A DNA stretch of 64,000 nt from Heterodera schachtii (GCA_023374025.1 SIJG01000068.1:8135-72134), one strand, 5' to 3'. Shown: positions 1-13,754, numbered from the stretch's first letter. Notes: generated by a model from the sequence alone, not told the origin. A program made the numbers and translations.

Positions 1-489
1 ATTTTTTCTTAGAAAAATGGCCAAAAATCGCAAAATTTGGTAAGTTTTAATGAAAATCTGTTCCAACGGCGCCTATCGGCACCGCGGCGCCACAAAACTC
101 TTATTTTCCCTTAGAGAAATTTACAAATATCGTAAAATTTGGTCATTTTTTGTGAAAATCTGTCAACAAATTTTATTCAAATTTTCAAAAATTTTCCCGG
201 CGGCGCCTAGCGACACCGCCAGTCCCCTCTTCGCAAAAAATTTTTTGGAAAAAGCGCGCCTCAAAAAGCTTTTATTGATTTTTAAAATTTGGAATAAAAT
301 TTACAAAAAATGATTTTTCTTTATTATTTTAACTATTAAAAAGTTTAGAAAAAATTTCGCTTTCGCGTTTCGCGTTTCGCAATTTCGCGTTTTTTGGAAT
401 TTCGCGTTTCGCATTTATTTTCATTTCGCATTTTTTACTTTCGCAAATTTCGCGTTTCGCATTTTATTTTTCGATTTGGCCCATCCCTG
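1..489 (+). mobile_element. Right part of a CAGGG-ended non-autonomous element
   Basis: The block ends at 489 with CCCATCCCTG, the inverse of a CAGGG-type hAT-like terminus. From about 355 to 470 it is packed with TTTCGC/TTTCGCG repeats. At 64-91 and 197-221 it carries a pair of GC-rich palindromes of the GGCGCCTATCGGCACCGCC type spaced about 133 bp. The same pair occurs at 51761/51898 inside an element with clear target duplications. The left end lies outside the window. There is no transposase, so it is probably mobilised in trans. The class assignment is inferred from the terminus. Confidence 0.5.
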
Positions 490-1163
490 GTACATACGAA
501 GAAGATTTACTCGGAATATGCTGGCGGCTGGTGTTAAATTTTTGTGCTATGACAAATCATTATGTTCTTGTTGTAAAACGGTTGGCATGGATAATGGCTT
601 TAATTTGATCATTTTAATTAATGAGAATTTATTTTCCATTTACTAAATTTTTCATATAATTTTTCTTTAAACTGAATGGAAAAAATTTAACCGAAGATTT
701 GGGACAAAATTTTTTAAGTAAATGTTTGGTGTCCACCAATGCAGAACAACACTGATAGAAAAAAATAAAAGACCAGAAGCTAAAAACTTATATTTTTTGA
801 AATTTTTTTTAAAAAATCTAAAAATATTGAAAATTCAAATTTGGATTTTTTGGAATTTTTGCTTTAACAGCAAGCACGTGAAAACCTTTTAAAAAGCTTT
901 ATTAAAAATTAGAATTTATATAGAGAAATTTCTTTAATATGATATAGATTTTCAGTCACTAATTGCGCCAAAATTTGATGTCATTTAGGACATAAAACAA
1001 GCCAAATTGGACCAATAACGAAAAAATCTGTAGAAATTTATGTTGAGAATTGGCCTTAAGAATTTCTGCATCAGTTGTTGAGAACGATATGAAATAAAAA
1101 ATTATTAATAAAATTTTGAAGCCAAACTCAGAGAATTCCCACGACATTTTCTATTTGTATGGA

Positions 1164-1524
1164 TGACGAACCGGCGACTGTTCTTCGGCCCTTCCTGAAC
1201 TTAAATTCGTCGGCCAATTGTCAATGCGGATGGGCCAAATGCGTGAATGGGTGGCGCGTGGCAGCTGTCCGGTCGGGTACAGCTTCAACAATGTTGTGTC
1301 ACGGTAAAATATTTAATTTTTTAATTTTTAAATGCAAAAAATCATTTAATGTTTTTTTGAAAAGGCTATTCCAAATTCATTTTTTCGTAAAAAATAAATA
1401 AAAATAATTTAACGGACAAACTGCCATAGTGATTGATTAATTTATTCAGCGAAATCCAATTTCTGCTTTAAATGAATGCCGAACCCCTGTGATGATGGAC
1501 CTTCTCGAGCCCTTTAACAAATAG
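1164..1524 (+). pseudogene. Two coding-like exons, probably a decayed gene
   Basis: Base composition switches sharply from AT-rich to about 50% GC at 1164-1303. The frame starting at 1164 reads a protein-like stretch containing ELKFVGQLSMRMGQ and REWVARGSCPVGY, up to a donor at 1304 (GTAAAA). After a TTTATTCAG acceptor at 1449, a second stretch at 1450-1524 reads MMDLLEPFNK and then TAG. The phases do not match: the first exon ends in phase 2 and the second opens in phase 0. The first exon has a stop (TGA) at 1164-1166 and no AG acceptor before its open part. A competing ATG at 1159 opens a different frame (MDDEPATVL). I do not recognise the family. Best read as a frameshifted or fragmentary gene. 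Confidence 0.35.
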
Positions 1525-3500
1525 GAAGTGCCAAATAAAAATATTTAAATAAAATAATAGAAAAAGTTAAAACAAAAATATTATTTAAAAATCATTCATT
1601 ATTAAATTTATATAATTATTATTTGTAATAAAGCAATTTCAAAAGCAACTATTTTCTGATTGAAACATGTTTAATTGTTAATATTTAAATAAAAATAGGC
1701 AAACTTATTTGTTTACTTTCTAGCAATTTTATCTTTTGTTAGCAAAAAGGCAATGCAAAATGGCCAACATTCGTAGTTATAAAAATTATTTATTGTTGAA
1801 AAAATAGTAAAATTTTATTTTTCATTTTACGCGTTGGTAAAATATTATTTAAAGATTAATAAATAAATCACTAAATTGAGAAAATTTTGAAAAAATTAAG
1901 TCATTTATAAAATATATTAACGAAATAAATTTTTGACAATATTTAAAAAACAATTAATACATATTTAAATACTATTTTCATTTTACAATAATTATTAGAA
2001 AAATAAATAAATAAAATTTATTTGTCGACCAAAAATTCATTATTGAAAAATGACAAAATAAACTAATTTTATTGAAAAATTCATCCTTAAGAGTATCTTT
2101 CTAATCTATTCGTTTCAGAGCGAGACGGACATAACATACAATTAATTATTTTTGAATTTTAGTAAACCGATAATGAATTTAAAAAATAAAAGTAGTTGCT
2201 ATTCTTAAAGTGATGTCATTTGTTGTCAACAATTAAAAAGGCTTAATATAATTCAGGATGTTGCTTATAAATTGTGGTAAATGATTAATAAATTTTGACT
2301 TTTTGGGTTTATTTATAAAAAATGTTTTTATCACAAGAGAACTTTTGAGTTTTTTATATATAACTTTTTTTTCTTCTCCTCATGGTAATGCATCGCATTT
2401 GCTAATATCCAATGGTCACTTTTTGGTTAGAGATTTTAAAGTTTTAAATGTATTTTATTTTAGAAAGATTTTTCAATTTATATATTTCTTATTAATTAAA
2501 TTGTCCATAAGGAGTGAGGAAAAAAGAATTAAAAATAATTTGTAATACAACGTGATAAAAAAACTAAATAATTTAAACATTTCGAATGATTAAAATACAA
2601 TGCTGGCAACAACATTTGAACAGAAGAATAGTTCTGCCAAAATTTAAGACTGAAAAAAAGATCGTATAAAATTGAAACGTAAAATAAAAACATCATTAAT
2701 AATGCAAAATATTTAATTATTATTTTATAGTAAAAGATAAGTAATGTATACAATAATCTAAATTTAGATTAAGAAGAAAAAACCCAGGTGTTTAACATAA
2801 AGAGTTTAATTTAATGATTATCTTGATGAGTAATTTATTGAAAGTAAAGATGATTAAAATAATTTTACGATAAATTAGTTAAATACTGTAAAACATTTGT
2901 GAATAAAATATTCTTAATTGCTTAAAATTTACCAAAAGAAATATATAAAAAATTGCAAAATTAGTTGCTTATAATAATATTTTTTGGGGGAAAATAAAAA
3001 AAAAATACGAACAATGACTGTTGTCAAATTCAAACTTCGTTTTGCGAACGAGAGAATATTAAATAAAAATTTCTTCTTTTTTAAATTAGTATTTTTAATT
3101 AATATTATTAAAATAATAAAAAATATACTAAAATTAATGCAAAAATAAAAATAAATATCTTAAAAAATATATATATATATAAAAAAATAGTTGATTAATT
3201 TAATATATAATATTTTTAATTGTCTAAAAAAAATAATGTTGAAAAAAAATTAATGAAAATTCACATTTTTTTAAATAAACTATTAAACAAATAAATAAAT
3301 TATAACAAAATTATATAATTTAATAATGACAAATTAATTAAGTCAGTCAATAAATGTGTTCACATTTTTCAACTGTTACAATAAAACTGGTTTTCACTTA
3401 TATAAGAATTTATATTAAGCTTTTTAATTTAATTATCTAATACAATTAATACAAATTTATTTAATTTAAGATGCAAAATTAAAAAAATGATCTTTAAAGT
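1525..3500. other. AT-rich DNA, no gene seen
   Basis: Extremely AT-rich sequence with short A/T runs and an (AT)n tract near 3165. Short open frames here are low-complexity Phe/Ile/Lys/Asn strings without splice-site or composition support. Confidence 0.6.
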
Positions 3501-3509
3501 AGAGTAAAC

Positions 3510-4070
3510 CCCGAGCCCTCAGGGGGCAAAAAGTCGGGGGCCGGGGACCTCGGGGACGACATGTCGGGAGTCGAGTCGGGGGGGGGGGGGCTTAATTGTC
3601 GGGGTTCGGGGACCCCGGTCGGGTAGTGATCAACAAAATTTTTTAACGAAAAAAACAATTTTTATTTTGAAATGCTCGTAAATCTTCCCTTTTTTCACTT
3701 TAATAATCTGAATTGAATTTATTCATTGGCGCCAGTAAAAGTGCGTCCAATTTGGCATTTTATAACAAGGAATCCTAGGCCCCAAAAATTTTCAGAAATC
3801 GAATTTCAAGGTTCAAAAATTTTAATCTAATAAATTTGAGCAATTTTAGCGGTGTGATTTTCAAAAAACTTTTGTAAACTTGGGGAAGGGAAGTGGGCCG
3901 GCGGTGCCGGTAGGCGCCGCCGGAAAATTTTTTTGAATGCATATACTTTGTTAAGAGAATTTTGTCCAAAATTGTAAATTTAGTAATTTTCAAGCCAATT
4001 TTAGGAAAAAAAATTTGGAGTTTTGGGGGCTGGCGGTGCCGATAGGCGCCGCCGAAAGGTTTTTCGGAAT
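3510..4070 (-). mobile_element. Repeat element with TCGGGG iterations and paired palindromes
   Basis: At 3510-3625 the motif TCGGGG/CCCCGA is iterated many times and includes a G-run near 3580. At 3898-3923 and 4032-4053 the GGCGGTGCCGATAGGCGCCGCC-type palindrome appears twice, 134 bp apart, in the reverse orientation to the copies at 64 and 51761. The same core with a different iterated motif suggests the same element family inserted on the minus strand. Exact ends and target duplication were not found. Confidence 0.4.
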
Positions 4071-4074
4071 TTTT

Positions 4075-7000
4075 GATATAGTTTATTAAGAAATTGTTTA
4101 AATTTCAATAAAAAATAAACTATTAATTTAACTATCAGGTGGTTCTGATAGGTGAAAACCGGTAATTTATTCAATGTATTAATAGCATTTCAAAAAATGT
4201 TCAATTTTTTCAGCGTATTTTTTTGTGTGTTTATTTTCGAATTATTAATATATTTTTTGTTTCATATTTAAAACATTTACATTTCATTGAGAGAATGAAT
4301 TTTTTTGGTTTTTCTTCCTTCTCCTTTCATGGTCTAAGTTTTGTTAATTTTTCATCAAATAATAAATTAAAAAGAAATATTTGTGAATATTTTCAACACT
4401 TTTAAAACATAAAATTTTATTTTTCCAATTTTTTCTAAAATTGATACTTGTTATTTTTGATTTAGAAATTAATTTATTTATATTTGTTAAGTGGTGGTTA
4501 ATTAATGATTCTAGATTTTTTATAAGAAATTCATTTTTTATTTTTGAGATTTCTTATTTTTAACTGGTTAATTTTAATAAAATTTCAATTTTCTTTTTTC
4601 TAAATTTTTCATTCATTCATCAATAAATAAATTTGAAGTTTTTTGGAGTAAAATTTGGCGAAATTTATATTTTATAAAATTTATTTAATATTGTAATAAA
4701 ATAATAAACTGTTTAAAATGGTATTTATTAAAATTTTGAATTAATTTTGAATTAATTTGGTTTAATTATTTATTTTATTTTGCATATTCAAATTAAACTT
4801 GTCGACACTATTTTTGATGAAAAATGAACTGGTTGTAGATGAATTTTCATCTCTTTCAAAGATTTATTATTGATTCAATTATTTTGACGGCAAAGGTAAA
4901 GAATATTAAATTAATTTAATTAAATAAAAAATAAAATGGTCATTTCATTTATTTTCATAATTATCAATTTACGCTATATAGATATTTTTGAAATTATGTT
5001 AATTTTTATTTTGTTTTTAAATGTTTTTTATAATGAATGTTAAATAATTATCCAACGACATGAAACATTCATTATTCATAAATGTACATAAATCCCAAAT
5101 ATAAATCTTAATATATTGTAAAAAGTTCTTATATAAATTCTATTCACTAACCAAAAATAATCAGCATTGATACTCGTTTAGGAAAAATTTATTATTCATT
5201 TATATAAGAATTATTGATAATTTTTAATTCTCTTATCAGGGATATGGAAAAAAGCGGTTCAGCAAAAAATTAATTAATTTTTCAATTATTTATTAATAAA
5301 AATCATTATCGTTTTTTTTTATTTCGTAACTTTGCCAGATGACGACGAATCTTAACGTTCTTGATATCAAAAAATAGCTTAATCGAAAACTCAGTTGATC
5401 TATTACGGCATTTTTTGGTTTGAAAAAACCCAGTTAAACCGGTTTTTACCGGTTGAAAAAGTATCCCATTTTGCATAGCAAAGTAAAAAATATTTGAGAA
5501 TATGCAAAAAAATATGTGATTCTAGATTTCTGCTTTCTCTTATAGTTTTTTTTATTTGGTATAAAATTTTACATAATGCTGATTATTGACCGACAAACTA
5601 AATGATTTTTTATCGGACAAATTGACCATGTCGAAAATATGGAATCTTTTCAAAAACGAAACCTGAAAGAAACTTTTTAACAATTACTTTGGCTTTCTAA
5701 ATTTAAAAAAAAACTGTTTTTCAACTATTTTTGCTTGTAAACAAAAAGGTTATAAAAAATTAATAATTATTTGAAATTTGTTCAAAGCATAGAATATATA
5801 TATATATATTAAGTTTGTTAAATGATATTAATAATCGACAGAAAAAATAATAAAATTATATAAAATATGCAAATACTTATAATTTCTCTCAAGATAATAT
5901 TGATTGATTAATATTTATTTTTAATATTTTTCTTTGAGTTATTGTAAGTGTGAGATTTTGGGCAAAAATCAGCCCTTGCTGATCGCTTCTTAGAACAGTT
6001 GAAAAGCATTGCAACCTTTTCAGAATTATACTTAATCAAATTTTCCTTTAATTATAATTTTTTAATTCTCAGAACTAGTTTAAATAATTTTATCATTAAA
6101 GATAAATAGTTTAATTTTTGAATAACATAATAAAAATATTCTAAATTGTTTAGCATTATTGATTTTTCAAATGGTAAAAAAATTTTCAAAATTTAAATAC
6201 AACCTTTCATTCTTGTGTAATTTTTTTTAAACTTTTTTTACTGATTGACAGGTATAATAAATTTCATTTTTAAATAATTATTTAGTAATTTTAAATTTTT
6301 AAGGATTTATTGATTCTATATTTTTCTATTTTTTAAATTGCATGTCCAGAAAAGGTTACTTTCCAATGATCAAGTCAAAGCGCATATTGGTATTAGTGAA
6401 TTAATTTAAATATTGATCAGAAGATTTAATTTTTTAATTTCGTTAAATATTATTTTTAGTATTCCTTTCATTAATTTAATTATTTTAGAACAAAGAAATT
6501 TAATTGAATTCTTAAATCGTTAATTTCACAATGATAATTATTGCAAAAAAATAGCATTTTTAGTTTCTTCAAAGAAATATTTTTATAATTATATAATTCA
6601 GATTTTTGGGTTTTATATTAAAAATTAATAATAATTTTTTGACAACAAATAAGATGCCATGAAGAAAAAGTGCATAAACATCTTTATTCCTTTTTTAAAT
6701 TAATTTGTGTTTTGCTATAATAATTTCCAAATAAAAACTTTGTTCTTATTTTTAATGTTTTTTAAACAATAAAATTTATTTATTTGTAAACTTAAATTTT
6801 TTATTGTTGATTGTCCTAAATATAAATGGAAAAATATATTGGAATTTATTTCCGACCCTTCTTCAAAAAAAAAACAATTTTAATTATAATATTGTACTAA
6901 TTCCATTTTCACTATTTTTATTCTGTGTCCAATCCCCTGCTGTAGTAATTTTCCTGTGCATCATAATATATATTTTATTTATAATCATTTAATTAATTCC

Positions 7001-8330
7001 TTTCCGGTCATTTCCTTATGAAAAGTTAAATTTTTGTTTTTAAAATAATTCTCATTATATATTTAATTGTACACTTTCATAAAAATATAATAATTAAAGT
7101 GGACATGATTATTTGCTAAATTAATGCTTTTAATATAATAATTATTATTAGTTTTGAAGCAAGTTAAATTATTATTAAAAAGCAAGTAAAGTAATCAAGT
7201 AAATTATGAAGTATTGTTTTTAGTTTTGCTTATTTTTGTAAGTAATTATTTTTTATATTATTAATTTGTTTTAAGAGACGTTTTGATTTATTTCATTGTT
7301 CTTTATCTTCTAATATCATGGACACGACAGTTAAAAAAGTTCGATTTGTTTTTCATCGTAATTAATAAAAAATTATTTTTGTTAACTTAGGAAATAAGGT
7401 AAAATATTTTAGCAGTTTGAAATTGACTTTTTTTGTGATAAATTTATTCAATGCTAATTAAATAATTAAAAGTTAAAATAATAGAAAATGGAATATATTT
7501 AATATTTGTAATTTATTTTCATAGTGTCTATTTTTTCAAGCAAATAAGTTTTATTTTGACACCAAAGAATTAATTTTCATTGAATATTTTTAATCTTGTG
7601 CCCTCTTTCGTGACATGATGTTCGGATGCTATTGCAAACTTGGTACTTCGTTTTGCATTTTAATATTATATTTTAAATCAATAAGTTTAATTCAATTAAA
7701 ATAAAGGTTTGAAATTTAATTAATATTTATCTTTTTAAATCTTTAAATTGAATCTTGTAAAATATTTTGGGCTTAGGTATTCGATTAATTTCAAATAAAT
7801 ATTACCTTCTATCAAAAATCAGTAAACGATCTTGGTTTAATTAATTAATTAAAAGATTTATCTATGAATTTTTTGGTAATTTTCAATTAAAATACTCATT
7901 AATTAAAATAATATTATATTTTTAAAATATTTTTTATTAATTTTAAAAAAGCCTCAAAATACTTAATAAATTAAATCAGTTTGAACTTTTAAAGGCAATT
8001 AGTAATTTCATTTAGATTTGAAAATTATTATTTATTTATTATTAAAAAATATGCTTCATTGGAGAAAAATTTTGAATTTTACTTTTAAAAATTTTATATT
8101 TTTAAGATTTCATTTTTTAAAAACTGAAGTAAAATCTTTAAATTTTCAACAATAAAAAACCATATATATGAATTTTAGCGTCAATGTATTTATAAATCTT
8201 TAAGAAAGTTCAAATAATTGAATAATTATTTTAGTTCCGTATTCCGAATTATTAATTCGAAATGATTTACAATAATAAATATTATTTTTGTAATGTCGGA
8301 GTTTTTATGTATAATGTAAAAACTAGCGGG
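4075..8330. other. AT-rich DNA, no gene seen
   Basis: Long AT-rich stretch with no composition island, no convincing splice-flanked frame and no RNA gene signature. The open frames near 4223 and 6804 are low-complexity and unsupported. Confidence 0.6.
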
Positions 8331-8535
8331 TGCGTGAACCGTCGGATCTGGGATTGGGATAAAGCGCTTCGCGCTTCTTGAGCTTCGCTACCTAGATATG
8401 CTTTTGCGTTATGAAGAGATTTTGAATTTAAAAAAATTATCAGCGATTTTTAGGCCGCTTCGCGGCCTCACACAGGCGCTTCGCGCCCGTTTTTTAAATT
8501 TTGTTGAGCTCATACGGGTGCTCCGCGCCGGTTTT
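8330..8535. repeat. Cluster of GCTTCGC hairpins
   Basis: Three short GC-rich hairpins with a shared GCTTCGC core sit within about 120 bp: AAGCGCTTCGCGCTT near 8375, GGCCGCTTCGCGGCC near 8455 and GGCGCTTCGCGCC near 8475, followed by GGTGCTCCGCGCC. They lie directly upstream of a minisatellite. No coding capacity is evident. Confidence 0.6.
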
Positions 8536-8536
8536 T

Positions 8537-8872
8537 ATGGAAGAGGTACAACGACGGGGAAATAGGCACAACGACGGGGAAGAGGTACAACAACGGGGAA
8601 AGAGGTACAACCACGGGTGGAAGAGTTACAACCACGGGGGAAGTGGTGCAACCACGGGTGGAAGAGTTACAACCACGGGGGAAGTGGTGCAAACATGAGT
8701 GGAAGAGGTACAACCACGGGGGAAGAGGTACAACCACGGGGGAAGTGGTGCAACCACGGGTGGAAGAGTTACAACCACGGGGGAAGTGGTGCAAACATGA
8801 GTGGAAGAGGTACAACCACGGGGGAAGAGGTACAACCACGGGGGAAGTGGTGCAACCACGGGTGGAAAAGGT
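8537..8872 (+). repeat. About 20-bp minisatellite with higher-order structure
   Basis: The basic unit resembles GGAAGAGGTACAACCACGGG and is iterated about 16 times. Variants (GGAAGTGGTGCAACCACGGG, and one with AAACATGAGT) recur in the same order, so the right half holds a longer unit of about 125 bp repeated twice. The array is open in several frames on both strands (Tyr/Asn/His/Gly or Pro/Leu/Val-rich), which is a by-product of the repeat and not evidence for a gene. Confidence 0.85.
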
Positions 8873-9224
8873 TCAACAGTGATTATAAGGAATTATTTTT
8901 ATTAAAAATAGATAAAAAAACATTATATTTTCAGTTTTTTATAATAAAATACACTTTTTATTAATCAAAAACAATAAATGAAATGTATAATAATTGAATA
9001 TTTATTTTAAATTGAAATAAAAAAAATTTTAACAAATTCAATTTTAAAAGAATAGCTGAAATCCTTTAATTAAAAAAATAATTAATTATGTAAATGAAAA
9101 TCATTATTCTCTAAAAATAATTAAATTTAATTTAAAAATTTATTAATTATTAATAAAACTAAAACATTTAAATTTATTAAATGTAATGAAAATTAACTCA
9201 AAAATAATAGAAAAATAATGTACA
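8873..9224. other. AT-rich DNA, nothing seen
   Basis: Plain AT-rich spacer between the minisatellite and the GC-richer block that begins with a C-run near 9245. Confidence 0.6.
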
Positions 9225-10590
9225 CCGTCCGGGTCCGAACCTGCCCCCCCCCCCCCTCAGAACATGTCCCAGAATCTCCAATCACACGGGGATTCTGAGG
9301 CCTTAACGATGTCGTAACTGAAATCTGATTTCAGATTTGTGATCAGAACCCTAAAATAGCTCTAAAGACATGTTTTGGAAGATTTTGGGTGAAAAAATTT
9401 TTTCACTCAAAAATCCTGGTCACCCACCCCCCTATGGTCCCGAATCCCAAAATCACTTTTATTTTTGTAACAATTCGTAAGAAAGTGATAAAAATGCCAA
9501 ATAAAATTTATATAATAGAGCAAAAAATTGCGGATTTTTGTAGTATTTTATTTTTCCAGAATGTCTTTTCAGAACCGAGGTATAAATTTTTTCTGAAAAT
9601 TCGAATTTTTCCAGAAATTCTGGAATAACTTTTTTCAATTTCAAGATAAAAATATCAAATAAATCCCATAAAATTCTCCTTATTTTTCTCTATTTTAAAA
9701 GCTTTATTGCATGAAAATTGACTTACCCTGAGGTTAGTTATGGATTTTCAAATATTTGCCCAAATTTCCAAGGTCAAAAAAATTGAAAATATTTTCAAAT
9801 TTTTAAAAAATTCCAATAATTATGAAACTTAAAATAAACATCATATTCGTGCTCAGCACCTTATTTTACCCCAGAAAAATATTTTTCACCCCCCTTTTGG
9901 CCCAAAAAAAATTTTTTGAAAATTTCTAGGGGGCCTAGCTCGGAATTTTTTGAAATTTTTCGGACATGAAGTGTACCATTCGATAGAGCTTTAAAAGCAC
10001 TACAATTTTGGTCTTAGGTAATTTTTGGCTAAACCGACCCCTGACCAGTTATGGGCCCGGGACTCAAATGTCCCGCTTAGGCCAAAATTTTTTTCTATTT
10101 CCGGGAAAAAACCGAAATTTTTTCGAAAAAAATACCAGTCGATAGAGCTCGAAAAATGATGTTTTGGAAGTGGTATCCGTTTTCCCCGGAAAAATCGTTA
10201 AAAAATCCTAAAATTCAAAAACCCCAAAACCTACTTTTAGGCCTAGCTCGAAAAATTTTGAAAATTTTCGAAATTTTAAAAATTGGAAAAATCGAGCTTT
10301 CAAAGCTCTACAATAGTCCCGCTGGCACCCCCTCGGTCAGATCAAACCCGGGCGTGGTATTCACCGGGGACTGAAGTGGACAAAGTTGGTACTGAATTTT
10401 TGTAGAAGCACCCAGCCCAGGGAGTTAGAGATGGAGGCCTGGAATTTTTTTTGTCTTTTAGTCAACATTTCAACTTAGGGCCCTGAAAGCGGACATTTTT
10501 TGATTCGAGTTTTAGAAAAAAAGTTACGGGCCCTCAAACGCACGAAAAAGTAAGAAATCTGTCCCTGGTACTCAGTTGGCGGGGCTGAAA
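9225..10590. repeat. GC-richer non-coding repeat-like block
   Basis: Composition jumps abruptly at a 14-base C-run (about 9245) and falls back near 10590. Text such as CGATAGAGCTTTAAAA recurs (about 9980 and 10145) with many short homopolymer clusters, similar in style to 17400-17700 and 57960-58900. No sustained frame, terminal repeat or target duplication was found. Probably an old transposon without recognisable ends, or a dispersed repeat. Confidence 0.4.
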
Positions 10591-11827
10591 TTCAAAATTT
10601 TAATTATTTTATCAAAGCTCAAATAAACAAAATACAATAAATGAGAAACATCAAAATATATCTATTAAAATTAAATTGATTAAATATTTTAACTTCTTTC
10701 AACCCAAATCATTTTATTCAAATATTTTTATTTTTCGTTTCCTTAATTGAAAAAAATTATAGGAAAATAAAATTTATTTTCAATAAAAATATAACCATAT
10801 TATTATCTTTGTTCTTTATTATTTTCTTAAACTTATATTCATAATAAAGATAATAAATATTTCAAGTGTTGTCTCAAAAATTATAATTTAAATCCTCTTG
10901 TACGGTCTAGAAATATGTCTTTTTGTTCTTGCGACTTTTAATACTAAATTACAAATTAAAAAAAAAAGTTATTATTTTTGGAATTCTGTTTAATATTAAT
11001 TAAAAAGTTCACTGTTAACAAGAACAATTTTGAGAAGAATTTTCTAGAAGATTCAATTTATAAATGATTATTATTAGAGTAAGGAATAAGTCTTTGCATT
11101 GGGTACAAAAACTTAAAAAATTGCATTTTGGAAGTTTTTTTAAAAATCATAAATTCAAAAACCTTTTAAAATCTGAAATAAAGCTTTAATACCAAAGTTT
11201 TTTATTTCGAATATTATATTTTTAAAGAAAAATAATTTACTATCCAAATAAATGGATGGATATCATCAATATCTTTATGCTTTAAATATTTATTTTTATC
11301 CTGAAAAAACAAAATCTGTTTATTTCAGAAAATTAAAATAAACAAAATTTTATTTTAAATTTTACTCAAATTACTGTGCAATAAAAATAGATAATTAAAA
11401 GAGATGAAAAAAATAATCAATATTTTAGAATCTGAACGAACTGTGCAAATTGAAAAATAAAAAAAAACAAAAAAAAAAATGAAAAAATTCACTTTTTAAA
11501 CAGATTCATTAGTTTTTTGAAAGTTTAATTTTTTTTTCTTCTTAATTATTCCCCTTATAATAATTTTTATGTAAAATTTGTTTTGAGCAAACAAGTGAAT
11601 CTATTGTTATTATCATGTTCATTTATGTCTTTATTAATATAAATTATTAAATGAATTTTTGTCGAATTAAAAAGAAGCTTTATCTGAGAAATAAAAATTT
11701 ACACAATTAAAATTAAATTTGCTTATAAATTTTCTTTATAATATCATTTAAGTTAGTTAAATAAAATTTATCTTTTTCGGCTTTTCAACTTTAAAATAAT
11801 TTAATTTTAATTTAAATATAATAATAA
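10591..11827. other. AT-rich DNA, no gene seen
   Basis: AT-rich with no splice-flanked frame or structured RNA signal. Confidence 0.6.
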
Positions 11828-12903
11828 GTTCGACGCGGGATCCCGCGGGATTGAAGTCATGAATAATTTTTCGAAAAACCCCCATTTTAAAATAAGATTT
11901 TGAATTTTAAGTTAAAAAATATTGTCATTTGTTAATTGTTCTTAAAAAATCCAATATAAAATCCAAAAAAAAAAAATTTCACGCGTCTCCAGAATTCGAA
12001 TAAAATTTTCAAAATTTGAAGCAAAAGTTGGCCATTTTGTGACTTTTATTTTTTTTTTCAAAAACAAAAAAGAATTATCAAAAATTATTTTTTTAATTCC
12101 TAAAACAATATTTTAAATCTTATTATGTAGTTTAATGGCACAAATATTTCTAAGAATTTTATCCAAAAAAATCAGAATAAAAATTGCTCCATATTTTTCC
12201 TTCGGTGCCAATTGGCATCACCAGACCCAAGAACCCATTATTTTCTTATAAATTAATTCAAAATCATAAAATATGGACAGTTTTTTGTATAAATTCTGTT
12301 AACAAATAAATTTCAAATTTTCAAAATTTTCCCGGCGGCGCCTATCGGCACCGCCGGCCTCCCCCTCCTTGTTCCCCTAAAGTTTTTGAAATATTTGCTG
12401 CAAAAAAATTTCTTAAAATCGGATTTTTTGATTCCGATGCACTTTACGATTGCTAATTTTCCTCAAAATTGTTAAAAATGATCAGAGGAGGCGAAAATAC
12501 AAAAATTAATATTAATTAATTAAATTGTAAAAAAACTATTTAAAGCCATGTTGTTAAATGTTATAATTTTTGACCCTAAAATCTGATTTTTTCGACATGA
12601 TATTCTAATTTTTGAAATTTCTATAAAAACCTGATATAATTACCATCCTATTTTCTCGATCGAATTGGTTAATTATAAATATTATATAAGCATTTGAACA
12701 AAACTTGGCACAAAACGTAAAAAAAATTGAGTTTTAGCAAATCCCGATAATCCCGCGGGATCCCGAAAAAAAATCATCGGGATTGATCGGGATCGGGATT
12801 CGGTCGGGATCCCGACTCGGGATCCGTCGCGATCGTTTTTACGAAATGTTCGGGATTGATCGGGATTCAGTCGGGATCCCGATTCGGGATCCCTCCGACC
12901 CCA
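11828..12903 (+). mobile_element. Element with CGGGATCCCG iterations at both ends
   Basis: The left edge reads GTTCGACGCGGGATCCCG and the right edge, reversed, reads GGTCGGAGGGATCCCG, giving imperfect inverted ends. The palindrome CGGGATCCCG and its relatives (TCGGGATTGATCGGG) are repeated about ten times at 12740-12895. The interior holds the palindrome pair, degenerate at 12199-12226 and intact at 12331-12357, spaced about 132 bp as in the other copies. No open frame. The boundaries are approximate and no target duplication was confirmed. Confidence 0.45.
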
Positions 12904-13573
12904 GTTGTCCGGTCTCTACTGTTTAATGCCTATTTCGCAATTTTTGTGCCTAAAAATCCCATCCCTAATAATTGTATATTGTAGTAATGTAAAATAATTT
13001 ATTATATTCTAATTTTTTTTCTCCAAAAATATTATCGAGTATGATTTTGACTAGAATTTTCTTGCTTACTAGTTTTAATTTTAATTTATTGTGATGCATT
13101 TAAAATTTTTATTTAGCATTTCTTTATTGTGGTTTTTCAAATACATTAAAACATCCAATTAAGATTATCAGTCATAAAGTTCCATATAATTCATTTAAAA
13201 TATTAAATAAATGCGATAATAAAAATACTTCACTTTTATTGGTTATTTGTCAATTTTAATAAATATTCTAATTTGCTAAACTTTCTTCGTTTTTGTTGGT
13301 TTTATTTGAAATGTAAAATTTGCAGCTGCTTCATTTTTTCCTACTCTCTCAAAATTTATATTAAAACAAATGAATGCAAAATATTAAAAAAAAAATTTTA
13401 CTTTTTACTTTTCTCTATACATAAATATTATTTATAATATAAAAATCTCAATTTAATGTTTTATTTATTAATAGTTATTGGATCATTTGTTTTAATGTTT
13501 TATGAATAAATCTTGATATGTCGATAGGAAACCCATGAGTATACAAAAAGAAAACTAAAAATACTTTAATTTC
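12904..13573. other. AT-rich DNA with one TAGGG-type element end
   Basis: At about 12945-12958 the sequence CTAAAAATCCCATCCCTA looks like a TAGGGATGGG terminus in reverse. A very similar start, TAGGGATGCAATTTTTCGGC, lies inside the element at 46159. The rest is plain AT-rich DNA. Confidence 0.35.
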
Positions 13574-13641
13574 CGTAGAGGGATTGAACCATTATAAAGA
13601 AGAAAGGAAAGTAAAGGATACTAGCCACTAAGCCAGTGCCC
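13574..13641 (-). ncRNA. Degenerate tRNA-like module, probable SINE head
   Basis: On the minus strand the order is TGGCTTAGTGGC, which fits a pol III A box, then about 35 bases on GGTTCAATCCC, which fits a B box. The flanks do not pair into an acceptor stem and no anticodon arm can be drawn, so this is not a usable tRNA gene. A related arrangement occurs at 18305-18375. Confidence 0.35.
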
Positions 13642-13754
13642 AATTGTCAGTGTCACTTTTATAAAATATTAATTTTAGAAAAATTTTTTGCTTTTAACAA
13701 CAATTTTCTTCACTAGTTTTCACTCAAACCCCCATTCTTACCAGTGTATTTTTT

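Noticed and set aside
8501..8964. Several overlapping open frames on both strands
   Set aside because: They are products of a 20-bp minisatellite that happens to lack stops. No start context, splice sites or domain.
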